From Mycolicibacterium duvalii (GTDB taxonomy: Bacteria; Actinomycetota; Actinomycetes; Mycobacteriales; Mycobacteriaceae): a DNA stretch of 64,000 nucleotides. Position numbers and translations under genes: made by a program. Where the stretch lies: the NCBI RefSeq assembly GCF_010726645.1, contig NZ_AP022563.1, positions 1,612,001 through 1,676,000 on the forward strand, read 5' to 3'. Positions 51,800 to 64,000 of the stretch are shown piece by piece (positions within the stretch are counted from its first letter, which is position 1; the number at the start of each line of letters is the position of its first letter). The notes below the pieces were generated by a model. It was not told where the DNA came from. It worked only from the letters and a program-made list of their open reading frames with translations, and made no database searches.

Positions 51800-52618
51800 T
51801 TAACGCGCGGTCTTCGGGCACGACGGGTGCGTACCGGCGGTCACGAGGTCGGCGACGGCACTGCGCGGGTCCCCGCTGGTGACCAGCCCTTCACCGACCA
51901 GCACGGCGTCGGCGCCGGCCCCGGCGTAGGCGAGCAGGTCTGCGGTCCCCCGCACACCCGACTCCGCGACCCGGATCACGTTGCTCGGCAGTCCCGGCGC
52001 GATGCGCGAGAAGGTGCTGCGGTCGACTTCGAGGGTTTTGAGGTTGCGGGCGTTGACCCCGATGACCTTCGCCCCGGCCTGCAAGGCCCGGTCGGCCTCT
52101 TCCTCGGTGTGCACCTCGACCAGCGCGGTCATCCCCAGCGATTCGGTCCGCTCCAGCAGCGACTCCAGCGCCGGCTGCTCCAGCGCCGCCACGATCAGCA
52201 GCAGCATGTCGGCGCCGTGCGCGCGGGCCTCGTGAATCTGGTACGGCCAGACGATGAAGTCCTTGCGCAGCACCGGAATCGAGACCGCGGCGCGCACCGC
52301 GTCCAGATCGTCGAGCGAACCGTTGAAGCGACGCTGCTCGGTCAGCACGCTGATGACCCGCGCCCCGCCGTTCTGATAGGCCGTCGCGAGGTCGGCCGGA
52401 TCGGCGATCGATGCCATTTCACCGCGTGACGGGCTGGCCCGCTTCACCTCGGCGATCACCGCGATACCCGGTGCCCGCAGCGCCCCCAGCACATCCAGGG
52501 GTGCCGGCGCCTTCTTGGCCCGCTCCTTGATCTCGGCCAGGCTCACCTCGGCCTCGCGAGCGGCAACGTCGGCACGGACTCCCTCGAGGATGGAGTCGAG
52601 CACGGTCGCCGAACCCAT
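51800..52618 (-). CDS. trpC: Indole-3-glycerol phosphate synthase
   Basis: Ring closure and decarboxylation to indole-3-glycerol phosphate. 272-residue TIM barrel with catalytic Lys in '[13 protein letters not shown]', '[27 protein letters not shown]' (second Lys), '[13 protein letters not shown]' and 'VAESGVRG'. It is monofunctional; no TrpF (PRAI) domain is attached. The start [13 protein letters not shown] matches mycobacterial TrpC; the longer frame is not conserved. Sixty-five bases separate it from the upstream membrane-protein gene. Confidence 0.96.
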   Translation of the reverse strand: MGSATVLDSILEGVRADVAAREAEVSLAEIKERAKKAPAPLDVLGALRAPGIAVIAEVKRASPSRGEMASIADPADLATAYQNGGARVISVLTEQRRFNGSLDDLDAVRAAVSIPVLRKDFIVWPYQIHEARAHGADMLLLIVAALEQPALESLLERTESLGMTALVEVHTEEEADRALQAGAKVIGVNARNLKTLEVDRSTFSRIAPGLPSNVIRVAESGVRGTADLLAYAGAGADAVLVGEGLVTSGDPRSAVADLVTAGTHPSCPKTAR

Positions 52619-52683
52619 AGGCGTCGCTTCCCTTCCCCTGACAGCCGCTTGATCCTTAACGAAGGGTAGCCGCCACCGAGCCA

Positions 52684-53280
52684 TCACCGATCACCGCCCC
52701 TGGTGTCCGGGTCGGGTGTGTCGCGGGTCGGATCGGCGCCCTCGTCGAGGGCGTCCCAGATCGCTCGCTCCGACATCGCCGACGCGGGACCGTCGGCCGG
52801 CGCCGCCCGGCGCGAGTACCGCGCGGTATCCGCGCGCGGGCGCGCCGCGGCACGCATCAACAGCACCGCCCCCACCAACGACAGGACGGCGGCGCCCAGG
52901 GTCACCACGGCGCCGAGATAGTGCCGCTCGGTGTCGAGCAGTTCCCAGACGGGCAGGTCGGCCAAGCGCACCGCGCGCGGGGCGACATCGGGGATGACCC
53001 ACAAACCGATCGCCAGATAACCCATGCCCGCGCTCGCCGCGGCTACCAGCACCGACAGCACCCGCAACGGCCAGCCGCGCACAGCCAGGGCCGCGGCCGC
53101 CGCCGCGAGCAGCAACAGCGCCAGCGGCAACAGCGCCGTCGACCAGGCCGCCCCGTTGAGGTCGGTCGTCCGGGGCTGGCCCAGCCCGTCGAACGAGTTC
53201 ACCTCGACCCAGGTCAACCGGGAGCCGACCCACAGCGCGACCGCGGCCAGGACCAGCAGCAGCTGCGCGACCCTGATCAC
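52684..53280 (-). CDS. Trp operon-associated membrane protein (Rv1610 type)
   Basis: A 198-residue protein with four hydrophobic helices (about 3-22, 48-66, 73-92 and 118-140) and a charged 55-residue cytosolic tail. An external loop with '[20 protein letters not shown]' follows helix 1, a pattern seen in actinobacterial 'Trp biosynthesis-associated membrane protein' families. It is always placed between trpE and trpC. The role is unknown; transport or regulation of tryptophan has been suggested only by position. GTG start overlapping the trpE stop as GTGA. Confidence 0.85.
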   Translation of the reverse strand: MIRVAQLLLVLAAVALWVGSRLTWVEVNSFDGLGQPRTTDLNGAAWSTALLPLALLLLAAAAAALAVRGWPLRVLSVLVAAASAGMGYLAIGLWVIPDVAPRAVRLADLPVWELLDTERHYLGAVVTLGAAVLSLVGAVLLMRAAARPRADTARYSRRAAPADGPASAMSERAIWDALDEGADPTRDTPDPDTRGGDR

Positions 53281-54803
53281 GGTTCGCTCAAGGTCTCGGC
53301 GGCGGCGATCGCGCTCAACACCGCCCGCGCCTTGTTCGACGCCTCGGTGTACTCGTACGGACCGTTCGAGTCGGCGACCACACCGCCGCCGGCCTGCACG
53401 TAGGCGGTGCCGTTGCGCATCAGCGCAGTGCGGATCGCGATCGCGAAGTCGGCGTTGCCGGCGAAGTCCAGATAGCCCAGGACACCGCCGTAGAGGCCGC
53501 GGCGGGTCTTCTCGACCTCTTCGATCAGCTCCATCGCGCGCACCTTCGGCGCACCCGACAGAGTGCCCGCGGGGAAACACGCGGTCACCGCGTCCAGTGC
53601 CGTCTTGCCGTCGGCGAGCAGTCCGGTCACCGTCGACACCAGGTGCATGACGTGGCTGTAGCGCTCGATGTGGCTGTAGTCCTCGACGCGCACAGTGCCG
53701 GGGCGGCACACCCGGCCCAGGTCGTTGCGGCCGAGGTCGACCAGCATCAGGTGCTCGGCGCGTTCCTTCTCGTCGGCCAGCAGCTCCTTCTCCAGCAGCA
53801 GGTCCTCTTCCTCGCTGTCCCCCCGCCACCGCGTGCCCGCGATCGGATGGGTCGTGGCGCGCCCGTCCTTCACGGTCACCAGCGCCTCCGGGCTGGACCC
53901 GACGATCGAGAAGTCCAGTCCGCCTTCGGCGTTGGGCACGTTCAGCAGATACATGTAGGGACTGGGGTTGGACACCCGCAGCATCCGGTAGACATCGAGA
54001 GGGTCCGCGTCGGTGTCCATCTCGAACCGCTGCGACGGCACCACCTGGAACGCCTCACCGGCCTCGATGTCGGCGACGAGTTTGTCGACGATCGCGGTGT
54101 ACTCCTCGACCGTGCGTTGTGCGCGGTGGATCGGGGCCGGCCGATCGAAGGTGGCCACCGTCGAGGGCAGGGGCTCGGCCAGCGCCGCGGTCATCACGTT
54201 CAGTCGGGCCACCGCGGCGTCGTAGGCCCGATCGACGTGTTCGTCGGTCCCGTTCCAGTTCACCGCGTTGGCGATCAAGGTGATGGTGCCCTCGTGATGG
54301 TCGACCGCGGCGATGTCGGTGGCCAGCAGCAGCACCATGTCGGGCAGGCCGAGGTCGTCGACGGTCAGCTCGGGGAGCCGTTCGAGCCGCCGGACGAAGT
54401 CGTAGGCGAAGTAACCGACCAGGCCAGACGACAGCGGTGGCAGCCCGGGCAGCGCCGCGGTCCCCAACAGCTCCAGCGTGGCCCGCAGTGCCGCCAGCGG
54501 GTCGCCGCCGGACGGAGCGTCCCGGGGGATGGCGCCCAGCCACCCGGCTTCGCCGTCCCGCACCGTCAGAGCCGACGGGGCGCCGGCACCGATGAACGAC
54601 CACCGCGACCACGACCGACCGTTCTCCGCGGACTCCAGGAGGAACGTTCCAGGACGGTTGGCGGCCAGCTTGCGGTAGGCCGACAGCGGCGTCTCGCTGT
54701 CGGCCAGCACCTTGCGGGTCACCGGCACCACACGGTGCTCGGCAGCCAGCGCCCGGAAGTCCTCGCGCGTCGTGGTCGCACTGAGGGTCGCGGTCGTCTG
54801 CAC
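53277..54803 (-). CDS. trpE: Anthranilate synthase component I
   Basis: Converts chorismate and ammonia (from a TrpG not in this window) to anthranilate. 508 residues. The tryptophan feedback site '[18 protein letters not shown]' is intact, so the enzyme should be feedback-inhibited. Chorismate-binding domain motifs: '[12 protein letters not shown]', 'SPEALVTV', '[10 protein letters not shown]', '[10 protein letters not shown]', '[18 protein letters not shown]', '[17 protein letters not shown]'. Closely like M. tuberculosis TrpE throughout. The GTG at 54803 begins 7 bases after an extended -10 TGGGACAAT, predicting a leaderless mRNA; no attenuator or leader peptide is seen. Confidence 0.97.
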   Translation of the reverse strand: MQTTATLSATTTREDFRALAAEHRVVPVTRKVLADSETPLSAYRKLAANRPGTFLLESAENGRSWSRWSFIGAGAPSALTVRDGEAGWLGAIPRDAPSGGDPLAALRATLELLGTAALPGLPPLSSGLVGYFAYDFVRRLERLPELTVDDLGLPDMVLLLATDIAAVDHHEGTITLIANAVNWNGTDEHVDRAYDAAVARLNVMTAALAEPLPSTVATFDRPAPIHRAQRTVEEYTAIVDKLVADIEAGEAFQVVPSQRFEMDTDADPLDVYRMLRVSNPSPYMYLLNVPNAEGGLDFSIVGSSPEALVTVKDGRATTHPIAGTRWRGDSEEEDLLLEKELLADEKERAEHLMLVDLGRNDLGRVCRPGTVRVEDYSHIERYSHVMHLVSTVTGLLADGKTALDAVTACFPAGTLSGAPKVRAMELIEEVEKTRRGLYGGVLGYLDFAGNADFAIAIRTALMRNGTAYVQAGGGVVADSNGPYEYTEASNKARAVLSAIAAAETLSEP

Positions 54804-54809
54804 GCGGAG

Positions 54810-54821
54810 ATTGTCCCAGAC
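54810..54821 (-). promoter_or_regulatory. Predicted trpE promoter element TCTGGGACAAT
   Basis: Extended -10 (TGG then GACAAT) whose last T is 7 bases ahead of the trpE GTG. The same 11 bases occur in the same place before hisD (61746-61756). The region up to bcp is only 32 bases, so trpE and bcp promoters overlap. Confidence 0.5.
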
Positions 54822-54822
54822 G

Positions 54823-54828
54823 TACGGT
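54823..54828 (+). promoter_or_regulatory. Predicted -10 of a leaderless bcp promoter
   Basis: TACGGT, seven bases, then the ATG at 54836. No Shine-Dalgarno is needed in this layout. It is back-to-back with the trpE element. Confidence 0.4.
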
Positions 54829-54835
54829 TGGGAAC

Positions 54836-55309
54836 ATGAATCCCCTGAAAGCCGGTGATCGGGTGGCCGAGTTCGAGCTGCCCGACCAGACGGGTACACC
54901 GCGGCGGCTGACCGACCTGCTCTCCGCCGGTCCGATGGTGCTGTTCTTCTACCCGGCGGCGATGACGCCGGGCTGCACGAAGGAGGCCTGTCACTTCCGC
55001 GACCTGGCCGCCGAGTTCGCGGCGGTCGGCGCCACCACGGTGGGCATCAGCGCCGACCCGGTGGACAAGCAGGCCAAGTTCGCCCATCAGCAGGGGTTCG
55101 GTTACCCGCTGCTGTCCGACGCCGACGGCGCGGTGGCCGCGCAGTTCGGGGTCAAACGCGGGCTGCTGGGCAAGTTGATGCCGGTGAAGCGCTCGACGTT
55201 CGTCATCGACACCGACCGCACGGTGATCGATGTCATCAGCAGCGAGTTCAGCATGGATGTGCACGCCGACAAGGCCCTCGAGGTGCTGCGGCGGCGCACG
55301 ACGGCCTGA
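54836..55309 (+). CDS. bcpB: Peroxiredoxin (Bcp/PrxQ type)
   Basis: A thiol peroxidase reducing hydrogen and organic peroxides. 157 residues with a thioredoxin fold. The peroxidatic Cys is C47 in '[10 protein letters not shown]' and the resolving Cys is C52, five residues later, the PrxQ arrangement with an intramolecular disulfide. Conserved '[11 protein letters not shown]', '[14 protein letters not shown]' and '[12 protein letters not shown]' complete the site. Divergent from trpE across 32 bases; convergent with hisI, 5 bases between stops. Confidence 0.93.
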   Translation: MNPLKAGDRVAEFELPDQTGTPRRLTDLLSAGPMVLFFYPAAMTPGCTKEACHFRDLAAEFAAVGATTVGISADPVDKQAKFAHQQGFGYPLLSDADGAVAAQFGVKRGLLGKLMPVKRSTFVIDTDRTVIDVISSEFSMDVHADKALEVLRRRTTA

Positions 55310-55314
55310 AAAGC

Positions 55315-55662
55315 TCAGGCCTCCGGGCCGAGCAGCCGGCCGGCGTCGAAGCAGGTGTGGTCCCCGGTGTGGCAGGCGCCGCCGACCTGGTCGACTTCGA
55401 GCAGCACGGTGTCGCCGTCGCAGTCCAGGCGCACCGAGTGCACGTACTGCGTGTGTCCCGAGGTCGCGCCCTTGACCCACTGCTCGCCACGCGACCGCGA
55501 GAAATAGGTCGCCTCACGGGTTTCCAGCGTGCGCGCGAGCGCGTCGTCGTCCATCCACGCGACCATCAGGACCTGACCGGTGCCGCGTTCCTGTACGACC
55601 GCGGTGACCAATCCGTCGGTGTTGCGCTTCAGGCGCGACGCGATCGCCGGGTCGAGGCTCAT
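55315..55662 (-). CDS. hisI: Phosphoribosyl-AMP cyclohydrolase
   Basis: Third step of histidine synthesis, opening the PR-AMP ring. 115 residues, cyclohydrolase only (no HisE domain). Metal sites: Cys in '[16 protein letters not shown]' with its Asp residues, and '[12 protein letters not shown]' supplying the other two cysteines. '[33 protein letters not shown]' is the N-terminal signature, cited in part. ATG overlaps the hisF stop (ATGA). Last gene of the his operon. Confidence 0.96.
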   Translation of the reverse strand: MSLDPAIASRLKRNTDGLVTAVVQERGTGQVLMVAWMDDDALARTLETREATYFSRSRGEQWVKGATSGHTQYVHSVRLDCDGDTVLLEVDQVGGACHTGDHTCFDAGRLLGPEA

Positions 55663-56444
55663 CGCACGGTGATCCCTTCGGCCGCCATCGCTGCTTTGAC
55701 CTGCCCGATGGTCAGTTGCCGGAAGTGGAACACACTGGCCGCCAGCACCGCATCCGCGCCGGCGTGGACCGCGGGGGCGAAGTGCTCGACCGCGCCGGCC
55801 CCGCCGCTGGCGATCACCGGGACCGAGACCGCGCCACGCACGGCGCGCAGCATCTTCAGATCGAAGCCGGCCTTGGTGCCGTCGAAGTCCATCGAGTTGA
55901 GCAGGATCTCGCCCACCCCCAGCTCGGCGCCGCGCACGGCCCACTCCACCGCGTCGATGCCGGTACCGCGCCGCCCACCGTGGGTGGTGACCTCCCATCC
56001 CGACGACGTCGGAGGTGATCCCTCCGGCACGGTGCGGGCGTCGACGGACAGCACGATGCACTGGGAACCGAACCGGCGGGACAGCTCGGAGAGCAACTCC
56101 GGGCGAGCGATGGCCGCGGTGTTGACCGACACCTTGTCCGCGCCGGCCCGCAGCAGCACGTCGACGTCGTCGACCGAACGGACCCCGCCACCGACGGTGA
56201 GCGGGATGAACACCTGATCGGCGGTGCGCTGCACCACATCGAGCATGGTGGCGCGACCGGATGACGATGCGGTCACGTCGAGGAAGGTCAGCTCGTCGGC
56301 ACCTTCGGCGTCGTAGACGGCGGCCAGTTCGACGGGGTCGCCGGCGTCGCGCAGGTTGGCGAAGTTCACACCCTTGACCACCCGGCCGGCGTCGACGTCC
56401 AGGCACGGAATCACCCGTGTGGCCACGTCGCTGGATGCGCTCAC
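55659..56444 (-). CDS. hisF: Imidazole glycerol phosphate synthase cyclase subunit
   Basis: Uses ammonia from HisH to make imidazole glycerol phosphate and AICAR. 261-residue TIM barrel: '[18 protein letters not shown]' with the first catalytic Asp, '[12 protein letters not shown]' phosphate loop, 'VLSVDART' with the second Asp side, '[16 protein letters not shown]' and '[13 protein letters not shown]'. The GTG at 56444 overlaps the impA stop (GTGA). Confidence 0.96.
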   Translation of the reverse strand: MSASSDVATRVIPCLDVDAGRVVKGVNFANLRDAGDPVELAAVYDAEGADELTFLDVTASSSGRATMLDVVQRTADQVFIPLTVGGGVRSVDDVDVLLRAGADKVSVNTAAIARPELLSELSRRFGSQCIVLSVDARTVPEGSPPTSSGWEVTTHGGRRGTGIDAVEWAVRGAELGVGEILLNSMDFDGTKAGFDLKMLRAVRGAVSVPVIASGGAGAVEHFAPAVHAGADAVLAASVFHFRQLTIGQVKAAMAAEGITVR

Positions 56445-57256
56445 CGGTAGTCCTCCGGGTCGCCGGCGGCACCGATGAGTTCGAGCATCCGCTCGTGCAC
56501 GCCCGGAGCCGCGACCAACGCCGACGGCGACTCGATGGTCCAGGGCTTCCCGGCGAGATCGGTGACGACTCCGCCGGCGGCTCGCACCAGCGCCACCCCG
56601 GCGGCGTGATCCCACACGTGGTGGCCGAAACTGATGGCGCCGCCCAGGATTCCGGCCGCGACGTAGGCGAAGTCGATGCCCGTCGAGCCGTGCATGCGCA
56701 TCCGGGAGCATTCCCGGCTCAGGTTCGCCAGCATGGCTGCGCGGTAGCGGCCCGGGTAGCGGCCACGGGAGTCGATGTTGTAGGTGCCCGTCGCGACGAC
56801 CACGTCGGCCAGCGCGGCGGGCCGCAGCTTCTCCACCGGCTGGTCGTTGCAGTGCACCGGACCGTCGACCAGCGCGGTGTAGCGCTGCGCGGTGAACGGT
56901 AACCACGTCAACCCGAGCACCGGTTCACCGTCGACCAGCAGCGCCAACAGCATCGCGGCCATCGGCAGGCCCGCGGCGTAGTTGAAGGTGCCGTCGATGG
57001 GGTCGAGCACCCACACCTGCGCGGCGTCGAGCGCCTCGCCGCCGAACTCCTCGCCGTGCACGCCGATGCCGGTGAGCCGGGTCAGCTCGGCGGTGATGCG
57101 CTTCTCCAGAGCCAGGTCGACGTCGGTGGCGAAGTCATTGCCCTTCTTCTCGACGGCGGAGTCGGCGCGATGACCGTTGACGAACTGCGACGACGCCGCG
57201 TCGAGGATGCCGGCGGCAGTGCCCAGCAGCTCGGCCAGCTGATGCGAATCGAGCAT
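56441..57256 (-). CDS. impA: Inositol-monophosphatase-family phosphatase in the his operon
   Basis: 271 residues of the Mg-dependent IMPase fold: '[13 protein letters not shown]', '[10 protein letters not shown]', metal motif '[17 protein letters not shown]', and the second metal motif '[22 protein letters not shown]'. In M. tuberculosis the equivalent gene (Rv1604) is called impA and has been linked to inositol phosphate. HisN-type histidinol-phosphate phosphatases belong to the same family, so a role in the missing histidine step is a real alternative given its operon. Stop overlaps hisF; it begins 10 bases past the hisA stop. Confidence 0.92.
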   Translation of the reverse strand: MLDSHQLAELLGTAAGILDAASSQFVNGHRADSAVEKKGNDFATDVDLALEKRITAELTRLTGIGVHGEEFGGEALDAAQVWVLDPIDGTFNYAAGLPMAAMLLALLVDGEPVLGLTWLPFTAQRYTALVDGPVHCNDQPVEKLRPAALADVVVATGTYNIDSRGRYPGRYRAAMLANLSRECSRMRMHGSTGIDFAYVAAGILGGAISFGHHVWDHAAGVALVRAAGGVVTDLAGKPWTIESPSALVAAPGVHERMLELIGAAGDPEDYR

Positions 57257-57266
57257 CGGCTCAGCC

Positions 57267-58025
57267 TCACCGACTGACCGCGGCCAGCGCCTGCGGCAGC
57301 GTGAAACGTTCGGCGTAGAGCGCCTTGCCCACGATCGCGCCCTCTACACCGTGTCCGGTCAGGGTCGCGATCGCGCGCAGGTCGTCGAGGCTGGACACAC
57401 CGCCGGAGGCGATGACGGGCGCGTCGGTGCGCTCGCACACCTGCGTCAGCAGCTCGAGGTTGGGACCATTGAGGGTGCCGTCCTTGGTGACATCGGTCAC
57501 GACGAATCGTGAACAGCCTTCGCGGTCAAGGCGTTCCAGCACGGTCCACAGGTCACCGCCGTCGGTCTCCCAGCCGCGTCCGCGGAGCCGGTGGGCTCCG
57601 TCGACAATCTTGACGTCCAGCCCGACGGCCACCTTCTCGCCGTGCTCGGCGACCACCTTGGCGCACCACTGCGGATTCTCCAGTGCGGCGGTGCCGAGGT
57701 TCACCCGTGCGCACCCGGTGGCCAGCGCGGCCGTCAGCGATTCGTCGTCGCGGATACCGCCGGACAGCTCGACGGCGACGTCGAGCTTGCCGACCACCTC
57801 GGCGAGCAGTTCGCGGTTGGAGCCCCGGCCGAACGCGGCGTCGAGGTCGACCAGGTGAATCCATTCGGCGCCGTCGCGCTGCCACGTCATCGCCGCGTCC
57901 AGCGCCGAACCGTAGGCGGTCTCGCTGCCGGCCTGTCCCTGCACCAACCGCACCGCGCGGCCCTCCACCACGTCCACAGCGGGCAGCAGGATCAGCGCGG
58001 AGGATTTCGAAGAACTCGGATTCAC
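57267..58025 (-). CDS. hisA: ProFAR isomerase HisA, probably bifunctional PriA
   Basis: Isomerises ProFAR to PRFAR in histidine synthesis; in mycobacteria and Streptomyces the same enzyme (PriA) also does the TrpF step. 252-residue TIM barrel: '[19 protein letters not shown]' with the general-base Asp, '[12 protein letters not shown]', '[18 protein letters not shown]', '[14 protein letters not shown]' with the second catalytic Asp, and '[12 protein letters not shown]'. The 'RGRGW' loop (Arg and Trp) is of the kind used by PriA to bind both substrates. No separate trpF is found near trpC. GTG start at 58025. Confidence 0.95.
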   Translation of the reverse strand: MNPSSSKSSALILLPAVDVVEGRAVRLVQGQAGSETAYGSALDAAMTWQRDGAEWIHLVDLDAAFGRGSNRELLAEVVGKLDVAVELSGGIRDDESLTAALATGCARVNLGTAALENPQWCAKVVAEHGEKVAVGLDVKIVDGAHRLRGRGWETDGGDLWTVLERLDREGCSRFVVTDVTKDGTLNGPNLELLTQVCERTDAPVIASGGVSSLDDLRAIATLTGHGVEGAIVGKALYAERFTLPQALAAVSR

Positions 58026-58030
58026 GCTGG

Positions 58031-58647
58031 TCAACTTAGCGCCCCGACCCAGTTGGAGAGCAATTGAGCACCGGCGTCCCCGCTCTTCTCCGGGTGGAAC
58101 TGGGTGGCCGACAGCGCTCCGTCCTCGACCGCGGCCAGAAACGGCACGTGGTGGGTGGCCCAGGTCAGCGACGCATCCGCGTCGCCCTCCCACTGTTGGG
58201 CCGCGTAGGAGTGCACGAAATAGAAGCGGGTGTCTGCGTCCAGACCGGCGAACAGCACGCTGTCGGTCGGTGCGTCGACGACGTTCCAGCCCATGTGCGG
58301 GATGACCGGGGCATCGATGCGCACCACCGATCCCGGCCACTGCCGGCAGCCGGTGGTCTCGACGCCGAACTCGACGCCGCGGGAGAACAGGATCTGCATA
58401 CCGACACACACCCCGAGCACCGGTCGACCCGCAGCCAACCGGTCGGCGATGATCCTCTCCCCGTCGATGGAGCGCAGCCCGGCCATGCAGGCCTCGAAGG
58501 CACCGACACCGGGCACCACCAGACCGTCGGCGGCCATCGCGGACGCCGGGTCAGCTGTCACCTCCACGTCGGCACCGACCCGCTCCAGCGCGCGCTGGGC
58601 CGAACGCAGGTTGCCCGAACCGTAGTCGAGCACCACGAGTTTCTTTG

Positions 58648-58651
<4 letters not shown>
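58031..58651 (-). CDS. hisH: Imidazole glycerol phosphate synthase glutaminase subunit
   Basis: Class I glutamine amidotransferase that feeds ammonia to HisF. 206 residues; nucleophile C82 in 'LGVCVGMQ', with the His and Glu of the triad in '[11 protein letters not shown]' near 190. '[16 protein letters not shown]' and 'HMGWNVV' are typical. The GTG overlaps the hisB stop (GTGA). Five bases separate its stop from hisA. Confidence 0.96.
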
Positions 58652-61781
<3,130 letters not shown>

Positions 61782-61783
61782 TC

Positions 61784-62206
61784 ATGTCCGGTCAGTCCAG
61801 CAGAAACAGCCACCCCAACAATGCGCCCGGCGTGCCGATGATCTTTCCGCCGTGGTTCGAGCGCCTGCAGATCAAGTACATCAATCCGCTGATCCGGCCG
61901 TTCTCGAAGCGGGTGCCCGGCCTCGGCGTGATCCGGCACCGGGGCCGCACGTCGGGCCGGGAGTACGAGACGATCGTCACGCCGTACCGCAAGGGCTCGG
62001 TACTGGCCATCGGCTTGGCCCACGGCAAGACCAACTGGGTCAAGAACGTGCTGGCGGCCGGTGAGGCCGAGATCCAGATCGGCCGCAACACGCTGCATCT
62101 GGTGCGGCCCCGCGTTCTCCCGGCCGGCACCACCGACGAGTCGTTGCCGCGGACCGCCCGGATGCTGGCCAAACGGTCAGGGGTTTTCGTCGCCGAGATC
62201 GCGTGA
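61784..62206 (+). CDS. Nitroreductase/deazaflavin-dependent oxidoreductase family protein
   Basis: A 140-residue split beta-barrel protein of the DUF385/Ddn type (Rv1598c position). Family features are '[45 protein letters not shown]' (residues about 43-90), the usual F420 phosphate-contact region, and 'LVRPRVLP'. Members use F420H2 to reduce quinones, or bind fatty acids or flavins; this one is untested. GGAGG lies 5 bases ahead of the ATG. It overlaps the opposite gene by 30 bases at its 3' end. Confidence 0.88.
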   Translation: MSGQSSRNSHPNNAPGVPMIFPPWFERLQIKYINPLIRPFSKRVPGLGVIRHRGRTSGREYETIVTPYRKGSVLAIGLAHGKTNWVKNVLAAGEAEIQIGRNTLHLVRPRVLPAGTTDESLPRTARMLAKRSGVFVAEIA

Positions 62207-62650
62207 CGCGCAGCGGGCGCTGATCGCGCCGCTGGCGGCCTCGGCGTCGGCGAGACGGGCAGCCTGGACCGGGTCGGCATTGGGCACGCCGGCGGTGGCC
62301 GCGGCGCCGATGTCCATCAACTGGTCGGCGAACCTACGCACGTCGCCGGCCAGCTCGGCCGGGGTCGCCGGGTCCAGCCGGGCCAACAGGTACTGGCCGC
62401 CGTCGAGCAGCGCGACGCGGGCGTTCGCGGCCGCGGCCAGCGCGCCGGCGAGGTCGTCGGGGCCGCCGGGCGGTTCGGTGTTGGTGTTGGTCGCCACGGC
62501 CCGGCGGACCGTGTCGTAGGCCGAACAGGTCGCCGACACGGCCTCGGCGCGCTGCGTGTCGGTGTGGTCGGGTTCGCCGTCGAACGTTCGCAGGAGCGCG
62601 AACACGGCGACGCCGAGAGCCAGCAACGCCACCGCAAGGGCTGATCTCAT
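62177..62650 (-). CDS. Small membrane-anchored/exported protein of unknown function
   Basis: 157 residues. An N-terminal hydrophobic helix (residues 4-20) without an evident lipobox suggests a signal anchor or secreted protein. The remainder is Ala-rich and helical, with two cysteines ('SATCSAYDTVR' and 'SARCASRD') that could pair. This is a pattern common among mycobacterial exported proteins of no known function. The ATG is 3 bases beyond the nadC stop, so it may be expressed with nadBC. Its end overlaps the oxidoreductase gene. Confidence 0.7.
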   Translation of the reverse strand: MRSALAVALLALGVAVFALLRTFDGEPDHTDTQRAEAVSATCSAYDTVRRAVATNTNTEPPGGPDDLAGALAAAANARVALLDGGQYLLARLDPATPAELAGDVRRFADQLMDIGAAATAGVPNADPVQAARLADAEAASGAISARCASRDLGDENP

Positions 62651-62653
62651 GGG

Positions 62654-63511
62654 CTACAGATCCAACCCCAGGTCCAGCACCTGCACCGAGTGGGTGAGCG
62701 CGCCGACGGCCAGGTAGTCGACCCCGGTGCCGGCGTAGTCGGCGGCGTTCTCCAAAGCCAGCCCGCCCGAGGACTCGAGCATGGTGTGCGATCCGGCCGC
62801 GGCGCGCCGCTGCACGGCGATCTGGGTCTGCCACACCGGGAAGTTGTCCAGCAGGACCAGTTCCGCGCCCTCGGCGAGCACCTCGTCGAGTTGCTCGAGC
62901 GAGTCGACCTCGACTTCACACGGCAGATCCGGCGCCGCGGCGCGCACGGCGCGCAGTGCCGCGACCACCGAGCCGGCAGCGGCGACGTGGTTGTCCTTGA
63001 TCAGCGCCGCGTCGCCGAGGCCCATGCGGTGGTTGACGCCGCCGCCGACGCGGACCGCGTACTTCTGCACCGTCCGCAGGCCGGGCAGGGTCTTGCGGGT
63101 GTCCCGGATCTGCGCCGAGGTTCCCTCGACCGCCTCGACCCACGCCGCGGTCGTCGTCGCGATGCCCGACAGGTGGCACACCAGGTTCAACAGCGTGCGC
63201 TCGGCGGTGAGCAGGCCCCGAGTGTGCGCCTCGACGGTCAGCGCGGCCTCCCCGGCGCGCAGCCGCGTCCCGTCCGGTCGCCGGTGCACGACGCGGTAGC
63301 CGCCGTCGCCGAGCACCGCGTCGAGCACCATCATGGCCAGCTCCGAGCCGGCCAGGACGCCGGGTTCGCGCGCCACCACCGACGCCGTGGTGGTGGCGTC
63401 GACAGCCACGGTGGCCAGCGTCGTCACATCGGGCCCGTAGCGCAGGTCTTCGTCGAGCGCGCGGGTGATCACCGCGCGTGCGTCGGCGCGTTCGGCGTCG
63501 GTGAGCTCCAT
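62654..63511 (-). CDS. nadC: Quinolinate phosphoribosyltransferase
   Basis: Joins quinolinate and PRPP to nicotinate mononucleotide in de novo NAD synthesis. 285 residues. Motifs: 'DEDLRYGPDVTTLA', 'TAERTLLNLVCHLSGIAT', 'IRDTRKTLPGLRTVQKYAVRVGGGVNHRMGLGDAALIKDNH' (cited by parts), 'EVEVDSLEQ', 'LLDNF' and 'SSGGLALENAADYAGTGVDYLAVGALTHS' region. The ATG at 63511 shares its A with the nadB stop (TGATG); a GTG two codons upstream is the alternative. Confidence 0.95.
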   Translation of the reverse strand: MELTDAERADARAVITRALDEDLRYGPDVTTLATVAVDATTTASVVAREPGVLAGSELAMMVLDAVLGDGGYRVVHRRPDGTRLRAGEAALTVEAHTRGLLTAERTLLNLVCHLSGIATTTAAWVEAVEGTSAQIRDTRKTLPGLRTVQKYAVRVGGGVNHRMGLGDAALIKDNHVAAAGSVVAALRAVRAAAPDLPCEVEVDSLEQLDEVLAEGAELVLLDNFPVWQTQIAVQRRAAAGSHTMLESSGGLALENAADYAGTGVDYLAVGALTHSVQVLDLGLDL

Positions 63512-64000
63512 CAGCACCCCGCCGGGGTGAGACCGAGGGCGCCACGGCGGCTACTGAACGCCTGCGCCGGGTCGGTGTCGGGGAAGTCCGCGCGGTGGTG
63601 GCAGCCGCGGGTTTCGGTGCGGGCCAGCGCCGCCTCCGCCACAGTGGCCGCCACGGCGGTCAATGCGGCGTCCTCGACGTCGCGGCGGGTGACCAGGGTG
63701 CGGGGTCTCGCCTCCGCGAAGCGGTCGATCGCGTCGCGCAGTCCCGCGCCGCTGCGTACCACCGACGCGTGTCGGGTCATCATCGCCTGCAGCTCGGCGC
63801 GCGGCAGCACGGGACGCACCGGAGCGTCGGGGGTCACGACCCGGGCGGGTCCAGCGACCGCGGCGTGGCCGGCGGCCGCACGACCGGCCCGGCCGCCGAC
63901 GACGAGCCCTTCGAGCAGGCTGTTGGATGCCAGGCGGTTGGCGCCGTGCATTCCGGTGCGGGCGACCTCACCGGCGGCGAAGAGCCCCGGCAGCGCGGTC
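63511..64000 (-). CDS. nadB: L-aspartate oxidase, C-terminal part (cut by window edge)
   Basis: The last 162 codons of the FAD enzyme that oxidises aspartate to iminoaspartate for NAD synthesis. The fragment opens with '[29 protein letters not shown]', the FAD-binding C-terminal signature of NadB/succinate dehydrogenase flavoproteins. A helical domain follows with '[26 protein letters not shown]', where the conserved Arg and helix of the capping C-terminal region lie. The stop overlaps the nadC start, giving the usual nadBC order. Confidence 0.93.
   Translation of the reverse strand, partial: TALPGLFAAGEVARTGMHGANRLASNSLLEGLVVGGRAGRAAAGHAAVAGPARVVTPDAPVRPVLPRAELQAMMTRHASVVRSGAGLRDAIDRFAEARPRTLVTRRDVEDAALTAVAATVAEAALARTETRGCHHRADFPDTDPAQAFSSRRGALGLTPAGC

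Overview
The window is a high-GC actinobacterial chromosome segment, most probably from a fast-growing environmental Mycobacterium (Mycolicibacterium). The basis is gene order: from right to left it follows the M. tuberculosis Rv159x-Rv163x block as I remember it (nadB-nadC, his operon, bcpB, trp operon, lgt, pyk, tesB, cydCDBA, cya, pdtaR, polA, rpsA, coaE, uvrB). Proteins such as RpsA, TrpE, HisD and the Rv1625c-type cyclase match the mycobacterial versions over their whole length. A complete liv transporter, a second amino-acid ABC transporter with its own two-component system, and gltBD sit inside this backbone. No insertion sequence, prophage, integrase or CRISPR array is visible.

Layout. 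1-14 kb: the end of an MFS transporter, uvrB, a DUF402 gene, a small exported protein, coaE, rpsA with an intrinsic terminator, a PrsW-type membrane protease, a thioesterase behind a palindromic promoter, polA, an MFS transporter, and a DUF35/thiolase pair. 14-21 kb: livHMGF flanked on both sides by substrate-binding lipoproteins on the opposite strand; LivH carries an extra exported N-terminal domain. 21-26 kb: pdtaR, a tRNA-Leu(CAA), a small secreted protein, a membrane adenylate cyclase, dps behind a strong palindrome, and a large DUF2339 membrane protein. 26-31 kb: a polar amino-acid ABC transporter translationally coupled to a histidine kinase and a LuxR-type regulator. 31-37.7 kb: a DUF308 protein and cydA-cydB-cydD-cydC (cytochrome bd oxidase and its exporter). 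37.7-47 kb: tesB, pyk, gltD-gltB and two small membrane proteins. 47-54.8 kb: lgt with a very long acidic repeat tail, trpA, trpB, trpC, a membrane protein and trpE. 54.8-64 kb: bcp, the hisDCBHA-impA-hisFI operon, a deazaflavin-type oxidoreductase, a small exported protein, nadC and the end of nadB.

How the parts work together. The right half is mainly anabolic (His, Trp, NAD, glutamate), with lgt at the end of the trp operon. No trpF is present beside the trp genes, which fits a bifunctional HisA/PriA. Many start codons lie 6-8 bases after a TAnnnT -10 hexamer, so leaderless mRNAs look common here. The points most worth checking are the LivH fusion, the lgt tail with its near-perfect DNA duplications, the short nucleotide-binding domain of CydC, the tRNA-Leu(CAA) with a short variable loop, and several palindromic operators.
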